Source: Phellopilus nigrolimitatus (Eukaryota > Basidiomycota > Agaricomycetes > Hymenochaetales > Hymenochaetaceae). From it: a stretch of DNA of 50,924 bases. The stretch lies in contig JAJOHG010000182.1 in NCBI GenBank assembly GCA_021029095.1, forward strand, positions 1 through 50,924. Reading direction: 5' to 3'. Below the pieces are notes generated by a model, which was not told where the DNA came from, did not search any database, and saw only the letters and a program-made list of their open reading frames with translations. The position numbers were made by a program, and so were the translations under genes. Shown one piece after another: positions 1-12,270 of the stretch. The first letter of the stretch is position 1. Each line of letters begins with the position of its first letter.

Positions 1-2456
1 CAAAATTGTCGATAGATGCATCACTTTGCCTTTCTTCTCAGAGCCGCTGCTGCTCGACTTGCTTTGACGCGAAGGAGCAGCTGGTCCTTGGCTACCTGTG
101 AGCTTTTTAACAATATTCTACATTTACGACGGAAAGTAGAGAATAGAAAAGAAAGAGTAGAACATACCCAGCATCGTTATGTCAAGGATCGGATCCCGCC
201 AAAGCGTATTCAGCCAATTCGCAAAAATTATACACAGCTCACGATTGGGTAAGAAAGCGATGCGGAAGAACGTCAACAACCAGTACGCAACGAACGTCCG
301 CACCGCGCACGATCTGCTTTACCATAACTTCGTGTGGGTTACGGTTCCTCAAGCGCCAGTGAAAACGACAGATCAACATGGCAGATCATCGCGTCGATGT
401 AAGTGCGATACGTCCAGGAAGAAGATCAGAAGCTCGTCATAGTCAAATTGGCTCGTCAGCTGCGCGATCCAACGCTCTATCGTCGCCGCCATCAGCAGCG
501 CCGCCCATCAGGGCGTCGACGCTCGACACGGGCGTCATCCGCGCCGCGACGTTCCGGGGACGGCTCGCGCACCTCTGGCGGTGCGCCCCTCAAGCTACGC
601 TTCCGCGAATGCGAGGAAGAGAACGTGTGTGAATGTGGCCGCGATTGCGCCGACGCGCTTTCGTGTAGCGATGCCTTCTCGGCGGCACCTGCACCGTCGT
701 CCGCACTCACGTCGCCCCAGATGACAAAACGCGGATCGTCGCGCGGCACTGCGCCATCGAGTGCCGACAAGCTCATCTTAATCGTCGGCTGCCGTGAATC
801 AGCAGATAGTGAGTCCAGCATAGGCAACCCATGATAGTTCTGGATAACATCAAAAACCGATGTCGGATAGCGCGTATACATGCAGCTCTCTTGCGACGGT
901 GCAGCATGCGGCACAGATTTTGCCGTTGCAGAGTTGTGCTCCGACTGCGAATCGGACATGGAATCGGTCGCAGACTTCGTCGAAGCGAGCGAGTCGAGCG
1001 AGTCAGGCCGCTGAGGTGTTTCCTCTGCCGGACTCCGCGTCTGCGTGTCCGCGCGGGCGGTTTTCGCCGATTCGAACGACTGCATCTCCCGTAACATTGA
1101 CGGTAGATAAATTGCCGAGTTGCGAAACGGCGAGTCGAAGAACACATTGCGGCCGAACGGATGCTCGATGACTTCCTTCGAGTGCTGGGAAGAAATCTCG
1201 AGCGGGGACTCTGACGGGGTGCTAGGCGTCAGCAGGCTGCGCGATGAGGGCGTCATCCCGCTAGATGTCATCGGTGACGGCGGCGCGGCCGCCCAGCCCA
1301 TCACGTTGCTAAACACGTCACCCGAGGGCCTGGGGGATGCCTCCGTAACCACACTCGCCCGCACGATCGGCCGGGGCATGTCCGCACCCGTAACACTATG
1401 CGAATGTGCGCGCCCCGTCATCGATGTCTGCGACCCTGCAGTATCACCGAAGTAACCGCTCGCGGCAGATGTGAGATCTGGGATGGAGCGTGGCTTGCGC
1501 AATTTGCGCGGTCCAATAGACGCTGAGGTCGACACCGGCAACCCCCTTGAGTCCTCCGGTGCACGCTGCGAAGGTGCCGTTGTCGACTTGAACACCGACG
1601 TGATGCTCATGCGTGAACGGCGCTTCCTCCGCGCCTGCGACGCTGTCCCGGATCCAGATGCAGTCGGCTGGGGGTTTTCCAGCTCCGGCGTCGAGTCTTG
1701 AGCCTGTGCCTGAGAGCGCATTCTAAACAATCGAAGAAACAAAAAATCCAAGCAATGAGTCAGAAAAGAGGAAGAAAGAGAGAAACCGAAAGAGTACGCT
1801 ACCCAACACGATAGACTTGCTTTCCGTGCTGATTGATGATGGCAGTGATGATGTAGGGCGAGCGCACATCCTTGCTCACACCTAGTTGTTGGTCATATCG
1901 GTGCTTCAGCTCGCGCGCCGCGGGGCCGGACGTCGTCTCGACAAAGCTGCCATCCGCTGCAATCATAAAGCACCGCCGCACAAACACATAATAGCGACCA
2001 TTACGTAGAAATAATCAATAAGTGTAAGAACATAAAGAATTGTAAATAAAACGCGCGCTACGCACCTGAGATAGAGATGTCCGCCGCCGCGATCTCGGGC
2101 GGCAGTCCATCGAGCCCACCGATGTCGCTCACCTCCGACAGCGCGAAGGACGTCTGGCTCCTGTTTGCGGACGGTGTGGGTAGGGGAAGCAGGAACCTGC
2201 TCCCGGAGGACGCTGCATTGCTTGTATTTGTAAGGACAGGAGACGCGACAGACGATGCATTCGACGAGATCTCCGAGTGGGCCTCGAAATCACTCGCTGC
2301 GTCCGACGAGGCCGAGGTCGGACTGTTTGCTGAGCCAGAGAAGAGCTTCGGGTCTGAAAAATCCGGGAAAGCGTCTTCAGCGGTTGTCGCGACAGAAAGG
2401 CGAGGCTGCGATGCGGATTCTTCAGGTAGCACCGAATCAGAATCGTGACTTGACAT
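1..2456 (-). CDS. Ras guanine nucleotide exchange factor (LTE1/Cdc25-like), 3' part outside window
   Basis: The start is the ATG at 2456. Exon 1 is 2456-2066, exon 2 is 1956-1803 and exon 3 starts at 1722; GT-AG borders keep frame. The first ~590 residues are Ser/Thr/Pro-rich and low in complexity. From about 490 down to 180 the translation shows the Ras-GEF N-terminal module, with ERWIAQLTSQFDYDELL, TYRTYI, LICRFHW and a WLLTFF..PNREL..NWLNTLWRDPIL-like stretch. The CDC25 catalytic domain must lie beyond position 1. Family role: exchanging GDP for GTP on Ras/Bud-type GTPases in polarity or cell-cycle signalling. The N-terminal module is spread over several frames, with about four single-base shifts near 515, 413, 390 and 306. 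Either the sequence end is error-prone or the gene is decaying. An intron probably lies near 90-170. Family assignment is good; the exact orthologue is not settled. Confidence 0.72.
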
Positions 2457-2840
2457 GATTGATTGAAGGCTGAATTTGTAGCAGGAAAATCACAGTAGCG
2501 CAGAAACAGATGCAAGGATTATAGGAACATGAATGATGCTGTAGAGTACAGAGAGAAATGCGAGAAAAATTCAATAACAGGTCGTGAGGTCGTCGTGGTA
2601 CCAGGTCAAGAGCGCTCAGATGTATAACTTAAGAAAACAGTGCTAATGCATAGCTGCTTAAGTCATTTACTTTCTCACGATTACACACTTACTTTAGTCA
2701 AACATTTCCAAGGAAATCTATTACACAACTTTTTTTTTGGTTTCGACTATGGACATCATAAATCGCAAAGGAGAAGGGGAAGGTAAGGATCCTACACAGA
2801 GCTTCGCTTCTTCGTATTTCGCCTGGTCCGACAACGCCAT
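2457..2840. other. intergenic, Ras-GEF 5' side / GAPDH 3' side
   Basis: Contains the 5' flank of the Ras-GEF gene and the 3' flank of the GAPDH gene; both are on the minus strand. I see no further gene or repeat. Confidence 0.5.
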
Positions 2841-4297
<1,457 letters not shown>

Positions 4298-4425
4298 TAT
4301 GTCTTAGATATGGATAATAGGTTGGAGAGTATTGGATGTAGAACGATAGACCACGAGTGGAGGATGGAGAGAGAGGAGGTAGGAGGGGGTGGAGGGTTTT
4401 AATACGACGCGTCTGAGTGAGGTCA
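4298..4425 (-). promoter_or_regulatory. gpd: GAPDH promoter: CT-rich tract and TATA-like box
   Basis: Just upstream of the GAPDH ATG the coding strand is strongly pyrimidine-rich, with C and T runs between about 4330 and 4395. A TATTAAAA box lies at 4404-4397, about 100 bp before the ATG. CT-rich tracts of this kind are known near transcription starts of highly expressed fungal genes. The start site itself is inferred. Confidence 0.6.
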
Positions 4426-5703
4426 GCTTCCAGGCTCCCTGGGGTTACGGCTTTTGTCCGGCCGCTCATCGCCTGTGCCTTCTCGGCTCATCGGCCCAAG
4501 CTCCTCTTTCATAGCGTCACTTCCTCGGCTTCGTCGTGTAAAGCCGGGACATATATCCCATACTCGTATTCCGTAGGGTTTATTTACCATACTCGTGTTA
4601 TTCACTTTCGTTCCGCTGACGCCGTCCTGCTGCCTCTAACGGCGTCCCGACAGCGTACGCGCTACGAAACGGCGCGCAAGGTTTCCGGGAGTACGGCCGG
4701 TTACGTGTAACTGATCGTATCGCGTCGGCCGATGCTTCCTTCCTGTTTCTGTATTTTTGCCGGATTTTCACCATGCACGGCGGTGGCTCCCCTGTGTAAC
4801 AGCGCGGAGGTGTGCGGCCGCCCCATTGATTCGTTTTACTGTCTGACTTTTGAACATATGTATCTCCGCAAACCTCGATCTTATTTACGTTGCATAGCGA
4901 GTGTTCCTTTATTCTCAGCTTCGCCGGACTCAAGCCAAGAAAGTTCGAACGTGCGCTCCGGATCCGAGTCTGCACGAAGTGCCTTCCAACTCAACACGAT
5001 GTAATACATTTATACAACACAATAAATATAACGAGTCGTACCTCGTACTTCTAACTATCAAGCCCCTTTTCTGTCCCTTCCTCCGATGTCGCCGAGATGC
5101 GCCACAATGCAAGTGTTAAAGAGGAATCAATAACTACACCGACAGATGGTACGCCACCATATGCACATGTATGAGTAATGCAAAGCAAACTCAGACCAAA
5201 ATTACATTCTTCATCAGTAATCCGACGCTCCGAACACTGCTTGAAGTCGATGCAGCATAAGATGCTCTCAAAACTTCTGTCAGCACCCGGGCGAAGTTTC
5301 CTCGGCCTCGGGACGTTATGACTAACGCTCTGGCTCGCTAGACAATATAATACCTCTCACTGGTAATACTCGTGTTGGTTTTCGAAAGCCGTTGTGATCG
5401 ACTACCTGCTGGCCCGTTGTCTGTTTTCCCTTCGCAAACTTGCCGAACCCCACGCGGATGTCGGAGCGGTTTTGAACCCAAATGATAATAATAATAATAA
5501 TATAAATATAAATATAAATATAAATGTAAATAACAAGAATCATTATGTCGGCCTTCAAGCTGTTCGATGTTGTTTGAAAACGCAAGCGTTCTTCGACGCA
5601 AACACGGTTATACCAGGTTTGTAGGTCTGTTCTGGCTTCGGGTCAGGCTCTGCGAAGAACGTACCACCGATGTTCAAATCATAGACAAAGAAGATCCCGC
5701 CGT
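4426..5703. other. intergenic region with AT-rich microsatellite
   Basis: About 1.3 kb between the GAPDH promoter and the 3' end of the F-box gene. Short reading frames here lack recognisable motifs. The only clear structure is the AAT/ATAAAT microsatellite near 5482-5530. Confidence 0.5.
5482..5530. repeat. AT-rich microsatellite
   Basis: An ATA/AAT trinucleotide run is followed by roughly four ATAAAT-type hexamer units. A simple repeat with no coding role seen. Confidence 0.9.
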
Positions 5704-7378
5704 TTATCTTCGAAAATGTGTGAGTAAACGACGATACATACATGACTGTGAAAACGCACCCCAGTCGTAAGATTTCCACTTCAATGACTTGTCCTTCGGT
5801 ATCATGTTCCTGATAATATGTTTTTGCATATGGGGACAGTTGACTACTTCCAACGTCTCGAATTCGCGTTTTCTGATGACTTGCATGAGCCGGCTTATGA
5901 AAGTAGCGTCGAACATGTCACAGTCCTTGATACGCAACGACCGAAGAGGGAGATATGGACACGTATTTGGCTGGACCATGCCGGGAGCGCTGATGGAGAG
6001 GTGGTGAAGCTCGGGAAGCCCCAGAAGCCCCCGGAAAACCATGTCTAAGGGCGACGCCACGAGTGATTCCTCACTACAGACATCGAGGTCGAATGACTTC
6101 AGTCTGCGCCAATTTGATTTGAATGCGGGACGACTGTATGAGAAGAATGCTCCCAACAACCCCTCGGCCAGAGTAAGAGAGACTGATAAGATGCGTATGG
6201 ACAAACTCGTCACGTTAGGAACGGAGAGCGCATCGAGGAGATGTTCAAGCGGCCTCGTGTCAACATGCTTAAGCTCGAAGCGCAATGTTTTAAGCGTCAA
6301 GAGCTCTGCGTGTGCTGCATTGACATTTGAGAATTCCCCCAGTCCGGTAAGTTTCAATACAAGCTCTTCAAGAGAGCTCAGGGAGTGCAAAAACTCCGTT
6401 ATCGTCTGCAAATTATAGATAGCAGTAGAGCTAGCTGAAAGAAAACCATTGAGCTCGAGTCGAAAACATGTTAAGGATGTTGCATGCAGTGAAGGGATAA
6501 AGCTAGTTGTTTCTAGTGTCCGGAGTGCGGGCATCTGCCATCCGCTGAAGAAGTTTCTGATGTCCCAATCGTCATCCAGGTCATTTTCTAGTATGTTGTC
6601 ATCCATATCCAAAGGAGGCATTCTACAGTGATCAATGCTCAATGTTTCGAGAGCAGGAAACATCACTCCCGAAAAATGATTACGAAGATACTTTAATAAG
6701 TCTTCAAGTGGATCGAAGGACAAGGACCCCAATAGCTTGAATGATCTCCACCGATCTGAATGCGGTTCAGCCTTTTTCAAAAGCGATATGCAGCGAGCGG
6801 CGGTTTCGGAAGAATCGAAATCATCGACGCGAAGCACGAGAGAGAGACCTGATGATTTACTTCGTTCCAGGACAGCCTGTAGGTCCACGTCGATATTCAA
6901 GTATGTTCCAAACGCGGTCAGGTTGAGCACGATCTCGCGAAAGCGTCGGCTAACGAGCGAAAGGCGACAGGAAAGCTTGGGGTAGTGATCGTCCTCAGCG
7001 TTTGCAATCTCGAAAATGTTCGCAATCACCTCGACAGGCAAAGACGAAAATCCGTGAGAATATACGACAGTTGAGCCTGCATGCTATCAAGGCCCTCCTT
7101 CACGATATGAGATAGTATGGAAATTGACTCGTTCAATGCCTTTAGTCTGTGCAGAGTTTTTATTATGGAGGAAGCATTATTGCGATCCAGCATCAATGCC
7201 GAGAGAAAAGGTCTGCCAATATCTTGCGTTTAGCCGACTCGGAGATTAAACTCGAATGATTCCACTCACCCCCGTCCACTGCCATGAGCTCGCCTGGCGG
7301 GAGTCGGCTTCCGTGGTTCTTCACATGGGACAAGAAACAATCCAATGTTGAAAATTCGATTGATGTATACGCGTCCAT
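5704..7378 (-). CDS. F-box/LRR-type protein, apparently frameshifted copy
   Basis: Paralogue of the intact F-box gene at 21819-23513, with the same two-exon plan. Exon 1 starts at 7378 (MDAYTSIEFSTLDCFLSHV) and ends near 7270. Exon 2 starts at 7222 (in frame), or at 7212 if the acceptor matching the paralogue is used. It then encodes a helical stretch, an F-box (LPVEVIANIFEIA..LVSRRFREIVL) and leucine-rich segments to the stop at 5704. Around 7050 the frame breaks between the helical part and the F-box; alignment with the paralogue suggests a net 4-bp loss there. An internal start at 7041 would clip the F-box. Family role: substrate adaptors of SCF ubiquitin ligases. It may be a young pseudogene or contain a sequencing indel. 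Confidence 0.65.
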
Positions 7379-7622
7379 GGTGGGAGATAAGCGCAAGAGT
7401 CGTTTGGTGTACATGTGAGCAGGGTTTCAAATCCGACCTCAGCACGCGTGAGCGACGCGTGCCTTTTCCACCTCCCACTGTCCAGAATGTCCTCCAACTC
7501 TACGAAATCTTGGAAACACAATTCGAAGGAACTTCTGACGACGCTTCATTTTTCCAGTTACTCCGATTCCAAACTTGCAGCATTGTATTTAAAAAAACGA
7601 CTTTTCAGTAACTCTTTTCCAG

Positions 7623-9167
7623 CACGTTCTCGATGTCATTTGCGACCCTAAATTCGACCTCTCAGAATTATCATTTACTCAGGTAGATGATTTACTACAG
7701 GGCATATCAGACAGTCGACGAGATGTTGCCGCTGAACGAACCAAGGCCGCGGGTGACAGTGTTGCCGGTGTCAGTTTTACTGTTCCTCCAGTCGTGCTTG
7801 ACTTGGTCGTCGGGACGATTGTTGACGATAGAATCCCTCTCAATGTAGCTGCTGGACGGAACTGGTCGAAAGCTTTCACGGAAAACGGACCAGACCTACG
7901 CTCCATGAGTCTAGTTCATAGGTCGTGGACGGCTTGCGCCCAGAGAGGTCTCCGACGTCGAGCAGTGATTCCCGCTAAACGACTTGGGCAATTTCTCGTC
8001 AGCCCTCTATGCGGCCCTTGGATCACAGAAATGATACTCTTCTGGGAAGTAGAGGACGATGTTGGAACTACGAAGGACCAAGAGTGGCTACTAGAAACCC
8101 TTCTCGAGAGAACTCCGAATATCCGTTCCCTCTGTTTCCACACTTCCGCGTCTTGGCCCACTCCGTTCTGCGAGCCAAACTTCGAGGTTGCGAGGCCCGT
8201 TTGGCTCTTCTCAGAGTATCTTTCAAAACTCGAGAATCTATGGCTCAAGCATTATGCTGCCGGTAGCAAGGATGGTGAAACATCACTTGATGAAACATCA
8301 CTTGATGTCTGCCCCGATATGGATAGCCTATGTGAAGATCTTCCAAAGATGCGCTCTTTGAAATTCCTATCCATAAAGTCATGGGGAGGAACTTTCGACG
8401 ATTCCCGTATGAAAAACTCATACTCTTCAGTTGATTGGAGGAGTGTTCCTCCACCCTCCCTAAAAGTACTTGAAATTGATTTGCCAAAAAACCTATATCT
8501 CAACGCTCTCACCTGGCTCTTCAAGCCGCGCGGTGATTATGCCTTGCGGTCTCTTGCAATAGGTCTCCGAACACGTAGTTCGCCTGCTGAGTCATTGGAG
8601 ATTTTAATGAATGCTTTGAATGAATGTCTTCCCATCATCGAGGAAATGCGGCTCTGCCACATAGATGATTTTCGTCCCGCATTTGCCTTTGGTCCCTCAT
8701 CAATTCTGCCGCGTGGTCCGCACTTTTCACATATCCTATCTTCGTGTACACGGCTTCAGAGCTTGGGGATTTTTGCAACGTCTGAGATGTTTGCAGCATC
8801 CGGCTCATTCTCGAGAACATGCGACCGTATTTCTTCCCTGCCATTCCCGCGGACCTTGGAAAGGCTCTCCATTCATAGCGATGTTCCTTGGGCAGACTTG
8901 TTCGATTCTCCGAGCCTAGAAAAGCGTGCACAGTCTGACAGTCACATAATCGCGGTCCTGGAAACACTTCCTAATCTCCGGACACTCGTGATCTCAGGCT
9001 CTCCCCAATATCAGCAGGGCAGATACATGTACACGACATACACCTTGGACAGTCTCGTTCACCACATGCAAGGAAGTGAGGTGCAAACTGGATTACCCTT
9101 GACCCGCAATGCATGTGTGGAGAAGCGGATCCAGCTTACTTGCCTTGACAATGCCTTTCCTCGGTAA
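7623..9167 (+). CDS. F-box-like/LRR protein of a second subfamily, 5' exon unresolved
   Basis: Open frame without stops from the acceptor at 7621-7622 to the stop at 9167; its first in-frame ATG-type methionine would be near 7794. An F-box-like start (VPPVVLDLVVGTIVDDRIP, then LRSMSLVHRSWTACAQRGLRR) is followed by irregular leucine-rich segments (LKVLEIDLP, LRSLAIGLR, LQSLGIFA, LERLSIHS, LRTLVISG). This layout is common in Agaricomycete F-box proteins whose targets are unknown. A 5' exon probably lies at about 7480-7584 (a frame reading VLQLYEILETQFEG), but the intervening intron would be only 38 bp and I cannot place the true start. It is head-to-head with the frameshifted F-box gene and is not its close paralogue. 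Confidence 0.65.
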   Translation, partial: HVLDVICDPKFDLSELSFTQVDDLLQGISDSRRDVAAERTKAAGDSVAGVSFTVPPVVLDLVVGTIVDDRIPLNVAAGRNWSKAFTENGPDLRSMSLVHRSWTACAQRGLRRRAVIPAKRLGQFLVSPLCGPWITEMILFWEVEDDVGTTKDQEWLLETLLERTPNIRSLCFHTSASWPTPFCEPNFEVARPVWLFSEYLSKLENLWLKHYAAGSKDGETSLDETSLDVCPDMDSLCEDLPKMRSLKFLSIKSWGGTFDDSRMKNSYSSVDWRSVPPPSLKVLEIDLPKNLYLNALTWLFKPRGDYALRSLAIGLRTRSSPAESLEILMNALNECLPIIEEMRLCHIDDFRPAFAFGPSSILPRGPHFSHILSSCTRLQSLGIFATSEMFAASGSFSRTCDRISSLPFPRTLERLSIHSDVPWADLFDSPSLEKRAQSDSHIIAVLETLPNLRTLVISGSPQYQQGRYMYTTYTLDSLVHHMQGSEVQTGLPLTRNACVEKRIQLTCLDNAFPR

Positions 9168-9513
9168 GACTCCGCGCTAGTCATTGACATTAACTCACTG
9201 TACCTGTTGACTGACATTTTCCTTCTGTGTGTTTCGAAAGACAATGGATCTAAAAACGCATTGCGCAGCCCTATGTACCACCTTTCTTTCAAAGCGTCTC
9301 GAGTCCTCCCGTACATACCTCTATCGAGAGAAAACATGTACCTATTTTCTTAGCATTAGGGAGGCAACACCTTACTTAATAAGCCACAAAAGACAGCGTT
9401 CGCTCTGACAATCATTGATAAAATGCGTTTATTCGTACAACAAGATGATATTATGGTGCAGAACTAATAAAAACCCGGAGGACACGAAGTTAGAAATCAA
9501 AAGAAGACGAGAC
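9168..9513. other. intergenic, convergent 3' ends
   Basis: Lies between the 3' end of the plus-strand F-box-like gene and the 3' end of the minus-strand BAG gene. AT-rich, with no motif seen. Confidence 0.5.
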
Positions 9514-11859
9514 TTAGACCATGACAAATTCCGCCTCAGTCGCTTTCACATGCGGCATCGGCCCCTCTGATGTCTCATCAACGAGCACCATCTCTTCCTC
9601 ACCCTCCTCCTCTTCTGGAGATGCGACGAGTTCCTCAACGACAACTGGTTCATCGTGAACTGGGACCGATGTAGATGGAGGCGCTACGACAGCAGCTGGC
9701 TCATCATGAGCTGTAACCGACGCCGACGGAGGCGCCACAATCTCGGGCTCCATATCAGACACGGCTTCTTCAATAGAGGTCTTTTGCTTTCAATCCGAGG
9801 TGCGATTAGCTCGGATTGAAAACGAACGTTCCTCGGAATGAAAATAAGCGAGTGGCGTGAGAAGCAGTGACTAATGCATAGCCGAAAAGATGGCCGACTC
9901 GGCACAACAGCTAGCGAGCCTGTCACGCATCGGATCCAATCTACAGCCTAAAACGGAGAAAACGAGTCGGAACTTCTATTTTCAGCGGGGCTGATCGCTT
10001 ACATATCACATTTTATACACCCACAGTATCTTCGCTTGTCCTCCATTAAATTATTAGCTTAGAATTATGCTCACCATGACGATTCAATGACTAGTAAATA
10101 CCTCATTTGGTGTTTGCAACTCCTAGAGGACACGATGGTGGCTGCAGTGGCAGCAAGACTAAATTTTTATGGTAGGTGTTACATTGTGTTACGCTGTGCA
10201 GCGCGCTGAGGCGTCGAACTTTCTATGATTATTAATGCGACCTATTTTAGGATATGCCGAGATATCGAAGCCCGGCACAGGGCCTGCTAAGCGAGCAAGG
10301 TCTGATTGATACGAGTGCAGCCTCGGATTGATACTAAGCCTCTGATTGATAGCAAAAGACCTCTAATGGCAGGTTCCGCGACCATCACCGGTCCGGGATC
10401 CACATGATCCTTGTCCTCCGGCGAAGCGGTATGTTCACCACTGCTAGCCGCTCCAGCCGGATAAGAAGGAAGCGATGCGGAGGAAGGTGTTGGCAAATCG
10501 GCCTCAACTTTGGATAGAGCATCCAACGTAGCACCGGCAGTCTCGACAACAGGCTCATCGATGACAGACTCCTCAACGACAGGCTCCTCAACGACTGTGT
10601 CCTCGATGATATGCTGGACGTCCGTATCCGCGTCCACATCCTCCTTCGGATGATCCGCAGAATTGGCGAACTCGCTGGCGTCAGCCAGATTGGCTGGGGG
10701 TAAGGCAGATGGGGAAGGTGAGACTTCAAGTTCGACATCCGACTTAGCCTTCTCTGTAGAAAGCTCAGCAGTCATGATCGGTTCCACTTCCATCGCATCA
10801 GCAGCCGGTTCACCCGAGTCAGTGTTCGCATTCGCTTCCGCAACCCGTTCCTCCCATGTGCACCGCACCTTGGCATCCACCATACCTAGCTCTGCCTCCA
10901 CAGCCTTCACGAGAGCGCGCCGTGCATCGCGCACATGTGCGTTGCCGTGCGACTCCACTGCGTCAAGTGCCTGCAAAAGCTTCAGCAACGCGTCTTCGTG
11001 CGCATGCACCGGAGCGTTGCAGGAAGTGTACGCGAGCTTTGGCTTCTCCTCAGAGCCTAGTGAATATGAGGTCGGATCGTGCTCGAATTTGAGAGCAGAG
11101 GGGAAGATGAAGGAAGAGCGGAGGACATCGAAACGAGCTTTAATAGAGTTGATTTCGGCGAGCGCGGACTTACGAGCAGCGTGTACTCGATAGGTAGACT
11201 GGATCTTGGAGGCGGCGTTGTTCTGTGCTTCCTTCGAAGGTTGAGGTGGGCGAGCAGAAAATGTGGGGCTGGAGGTAGGGGAAGTTATGGGAATAGTTAC
11301 TTTGGGAGCAGATTCGGCTTGCTCAAAAATCTACAGGTAATCGTCAGCGACTGTGTGAAAATGTATTAGAGCATGAAGAACTGACCGGATGCGGAGATTT
11401 CCTTTGCCGCACCGACTCGGGACGTTGGCGAGACTGAGAAGGCGCGTGCTTCGGGGCAGACAGGTAACGATCGAGGAGCGAGTAAGCATCATCATCGCCT
11501 TCTTCTTCGTCTTCACTGTAACCGTAGTCGTCCCCGGGATATGCGAAACCCGTCGGGAAGCCATAGAACGTCTGCGGACGCTGGCGGCTTGCCTTTGCGC
11601 GAACCCTTGCTTCTTCCTGCGCCCGTGCTTTAGCACGAGCTTCCACTTCTGTACGTCTGCGGCGCGCCGCCTGTTCGCGTTGTATAGCGCTCTGCAAAGC
11701 GGAACGTGCTTCTTGTTCCTCGACGAGGGCACGGACGTACGGATCGTAAGTGGCGCTGCTCGGGTAATATGTCGTCGGTGGGGGCGAAGGACGACGGCGT
11801 GAGAAGGGCGAGCCAAACAATGTATTGGCGTAAGAGCTTGGATTGTAGAAGTACGCCAT
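9514..11859 (-). CDS. BAG-domain/IQ-motif Hsp70 co-chaperone, interrupted by a MITE
   Basis: Start ATG at 11859. Exon 1 is 11859-11386 and exon 2 starts at 11330 (55-bp intron, donor gtcagt). The N terminus is Tyr/Ser/Pro-rich, then a charged coiled coil (VRALVEEQEARSALQ), an acidic stretch, an IQ motif (KIQSTYRVHAARK, about residues 201-213) and a BAG domain (to about residue 307, with LLKLLQALDAVESHG and VRDARRALVKAVE). BAG domains bind the Hsp70 ATPase domain and promote nucleotide release. The acidic C-terminal tail is broken by a transposon-like element at 9774-10365. Reading through gives a stop at 10287 (505 residues). Without the element the ORF runs to 9514 in frame (566 residues). 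Splicing a 10334-9781 intron would also keep frame (578 residues). Two heat-shock-element matches lie upstream. Confidence 0.8.
9774..10365. mobile_element. MITE with TA target duplication inside the BAG gene
   Basis: The ends are inverted repeats: TAGAGGTCTTTTGCT at 9774 matches the reverse complement at 10365, with 25 of 27 end positions identical. TA flanks each side, as expected for a Tc1/mariner-type target duplication. Near the right end three degenerate units of TCTGATTGATA/TCGGATTGATA (about 10300-10352) resemble subterminal transposase-binding repeats. A 9-bp inverted repeat (CAATCCGAG..CTCGGATTG) lies at 9791-9819. There is no transposase ORF in the ~588-bp body, so the element is non-autonomous. 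Confidence 0.82.
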
Positions 11860-12014
11860 CGTCGGGGAAGGTGTGCTCGAAGTGTGAGTGTGCTATGTGA
11901 TTCGTACGATGGAGTGGGAAAACCGTCGGGGCGCCCCTTTGGTATTTATACAAAAGTAAAAGAATGCGCTTGCGTATGCCATAGTTCCAGAGTTTGAAAG
12001 CGGATTGCGAGATC

Positions 12015-12024
12015 TTTCGAGAAT
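12015..12024. promoter_or_regulatory. heat shock element match
   Basis: TTC-GA-GAA at 12016-12023 matches the nTTCnnGAAn core bound by heat-shock factor. It is about 160 bp upstream of the BAG-gene ATG. No binding data; motif match only. Confidence 0.45.
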
Positions 12025-12083
12025 TGCTGACGGAGTGAGCTTGCGAATGAGCAGGAGTGCTCGGGAGCGCTCGGGAACGTGGC

Positions 12084-12093
12084 GGAACTTTCG
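12084..12093. promoter_or_regulatory. heat shock element match
   Basis: GAA-CT-TTC at 12085-12092, with a further GAG two bases downstream and another GAA at 12075. Together with the site at 12015 this gives several HSF half-sites in the BAG/ASF1 shared promoter. Confidence 0.45.
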
Positions 12094-12147
12094 AGAGGCT
12101 TGAAGTTGAAGTGACTTCCTGAAGCGGCGATTTGTGTCACACTCATG

Positions 12148-12157
12148 TCACATGTGA
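12148..12157. promoter_or_regulatory. palindrome TCACATGTGA
   Basis: A perfect 10-bp palindrome centred in the BAG/ASF1 divergent promoter, nested in a looser CACACT...AGTGTG inverted repeat. Could be a bHLH-type (CANNTG) site; function unknown. Confidence 0.35.
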
Positions 12158-12175
12158 CAGTGTGGCGCGACTGGG

Positions 12176-12201
12176 ACGCGTCGAGATCACGCCGAACGCG
12201 T
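12176..12201. promoter_or_regulatory. paired MluI cell-cycle boxes upstream of ASF1
   Basis: ACGCGT occurs twice, at 12176-12181 and 12196-12201, 20 bp apart and 70-95 bp before the ASF1 ATG. In yeasts this hexamer binds MBF and drives G1/S transcription. The hexamer is not rare in this GC-rich DNA, so the assignment is moderate. Confidence 0.45.
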
Positions 12202-12270
12202 CTTCGGGTTTGTCTCGTCCACAACTTATTCACCTACTCTGGCGGTTATTGCCCTGCGTCCTCCTCAAGC

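Noticed and set aside
5322..5601. Minus-strand frames over the microsatellite
   Set aside because: Encoded Tyr/Ile repeats come only from the AT-rich simple repeat.
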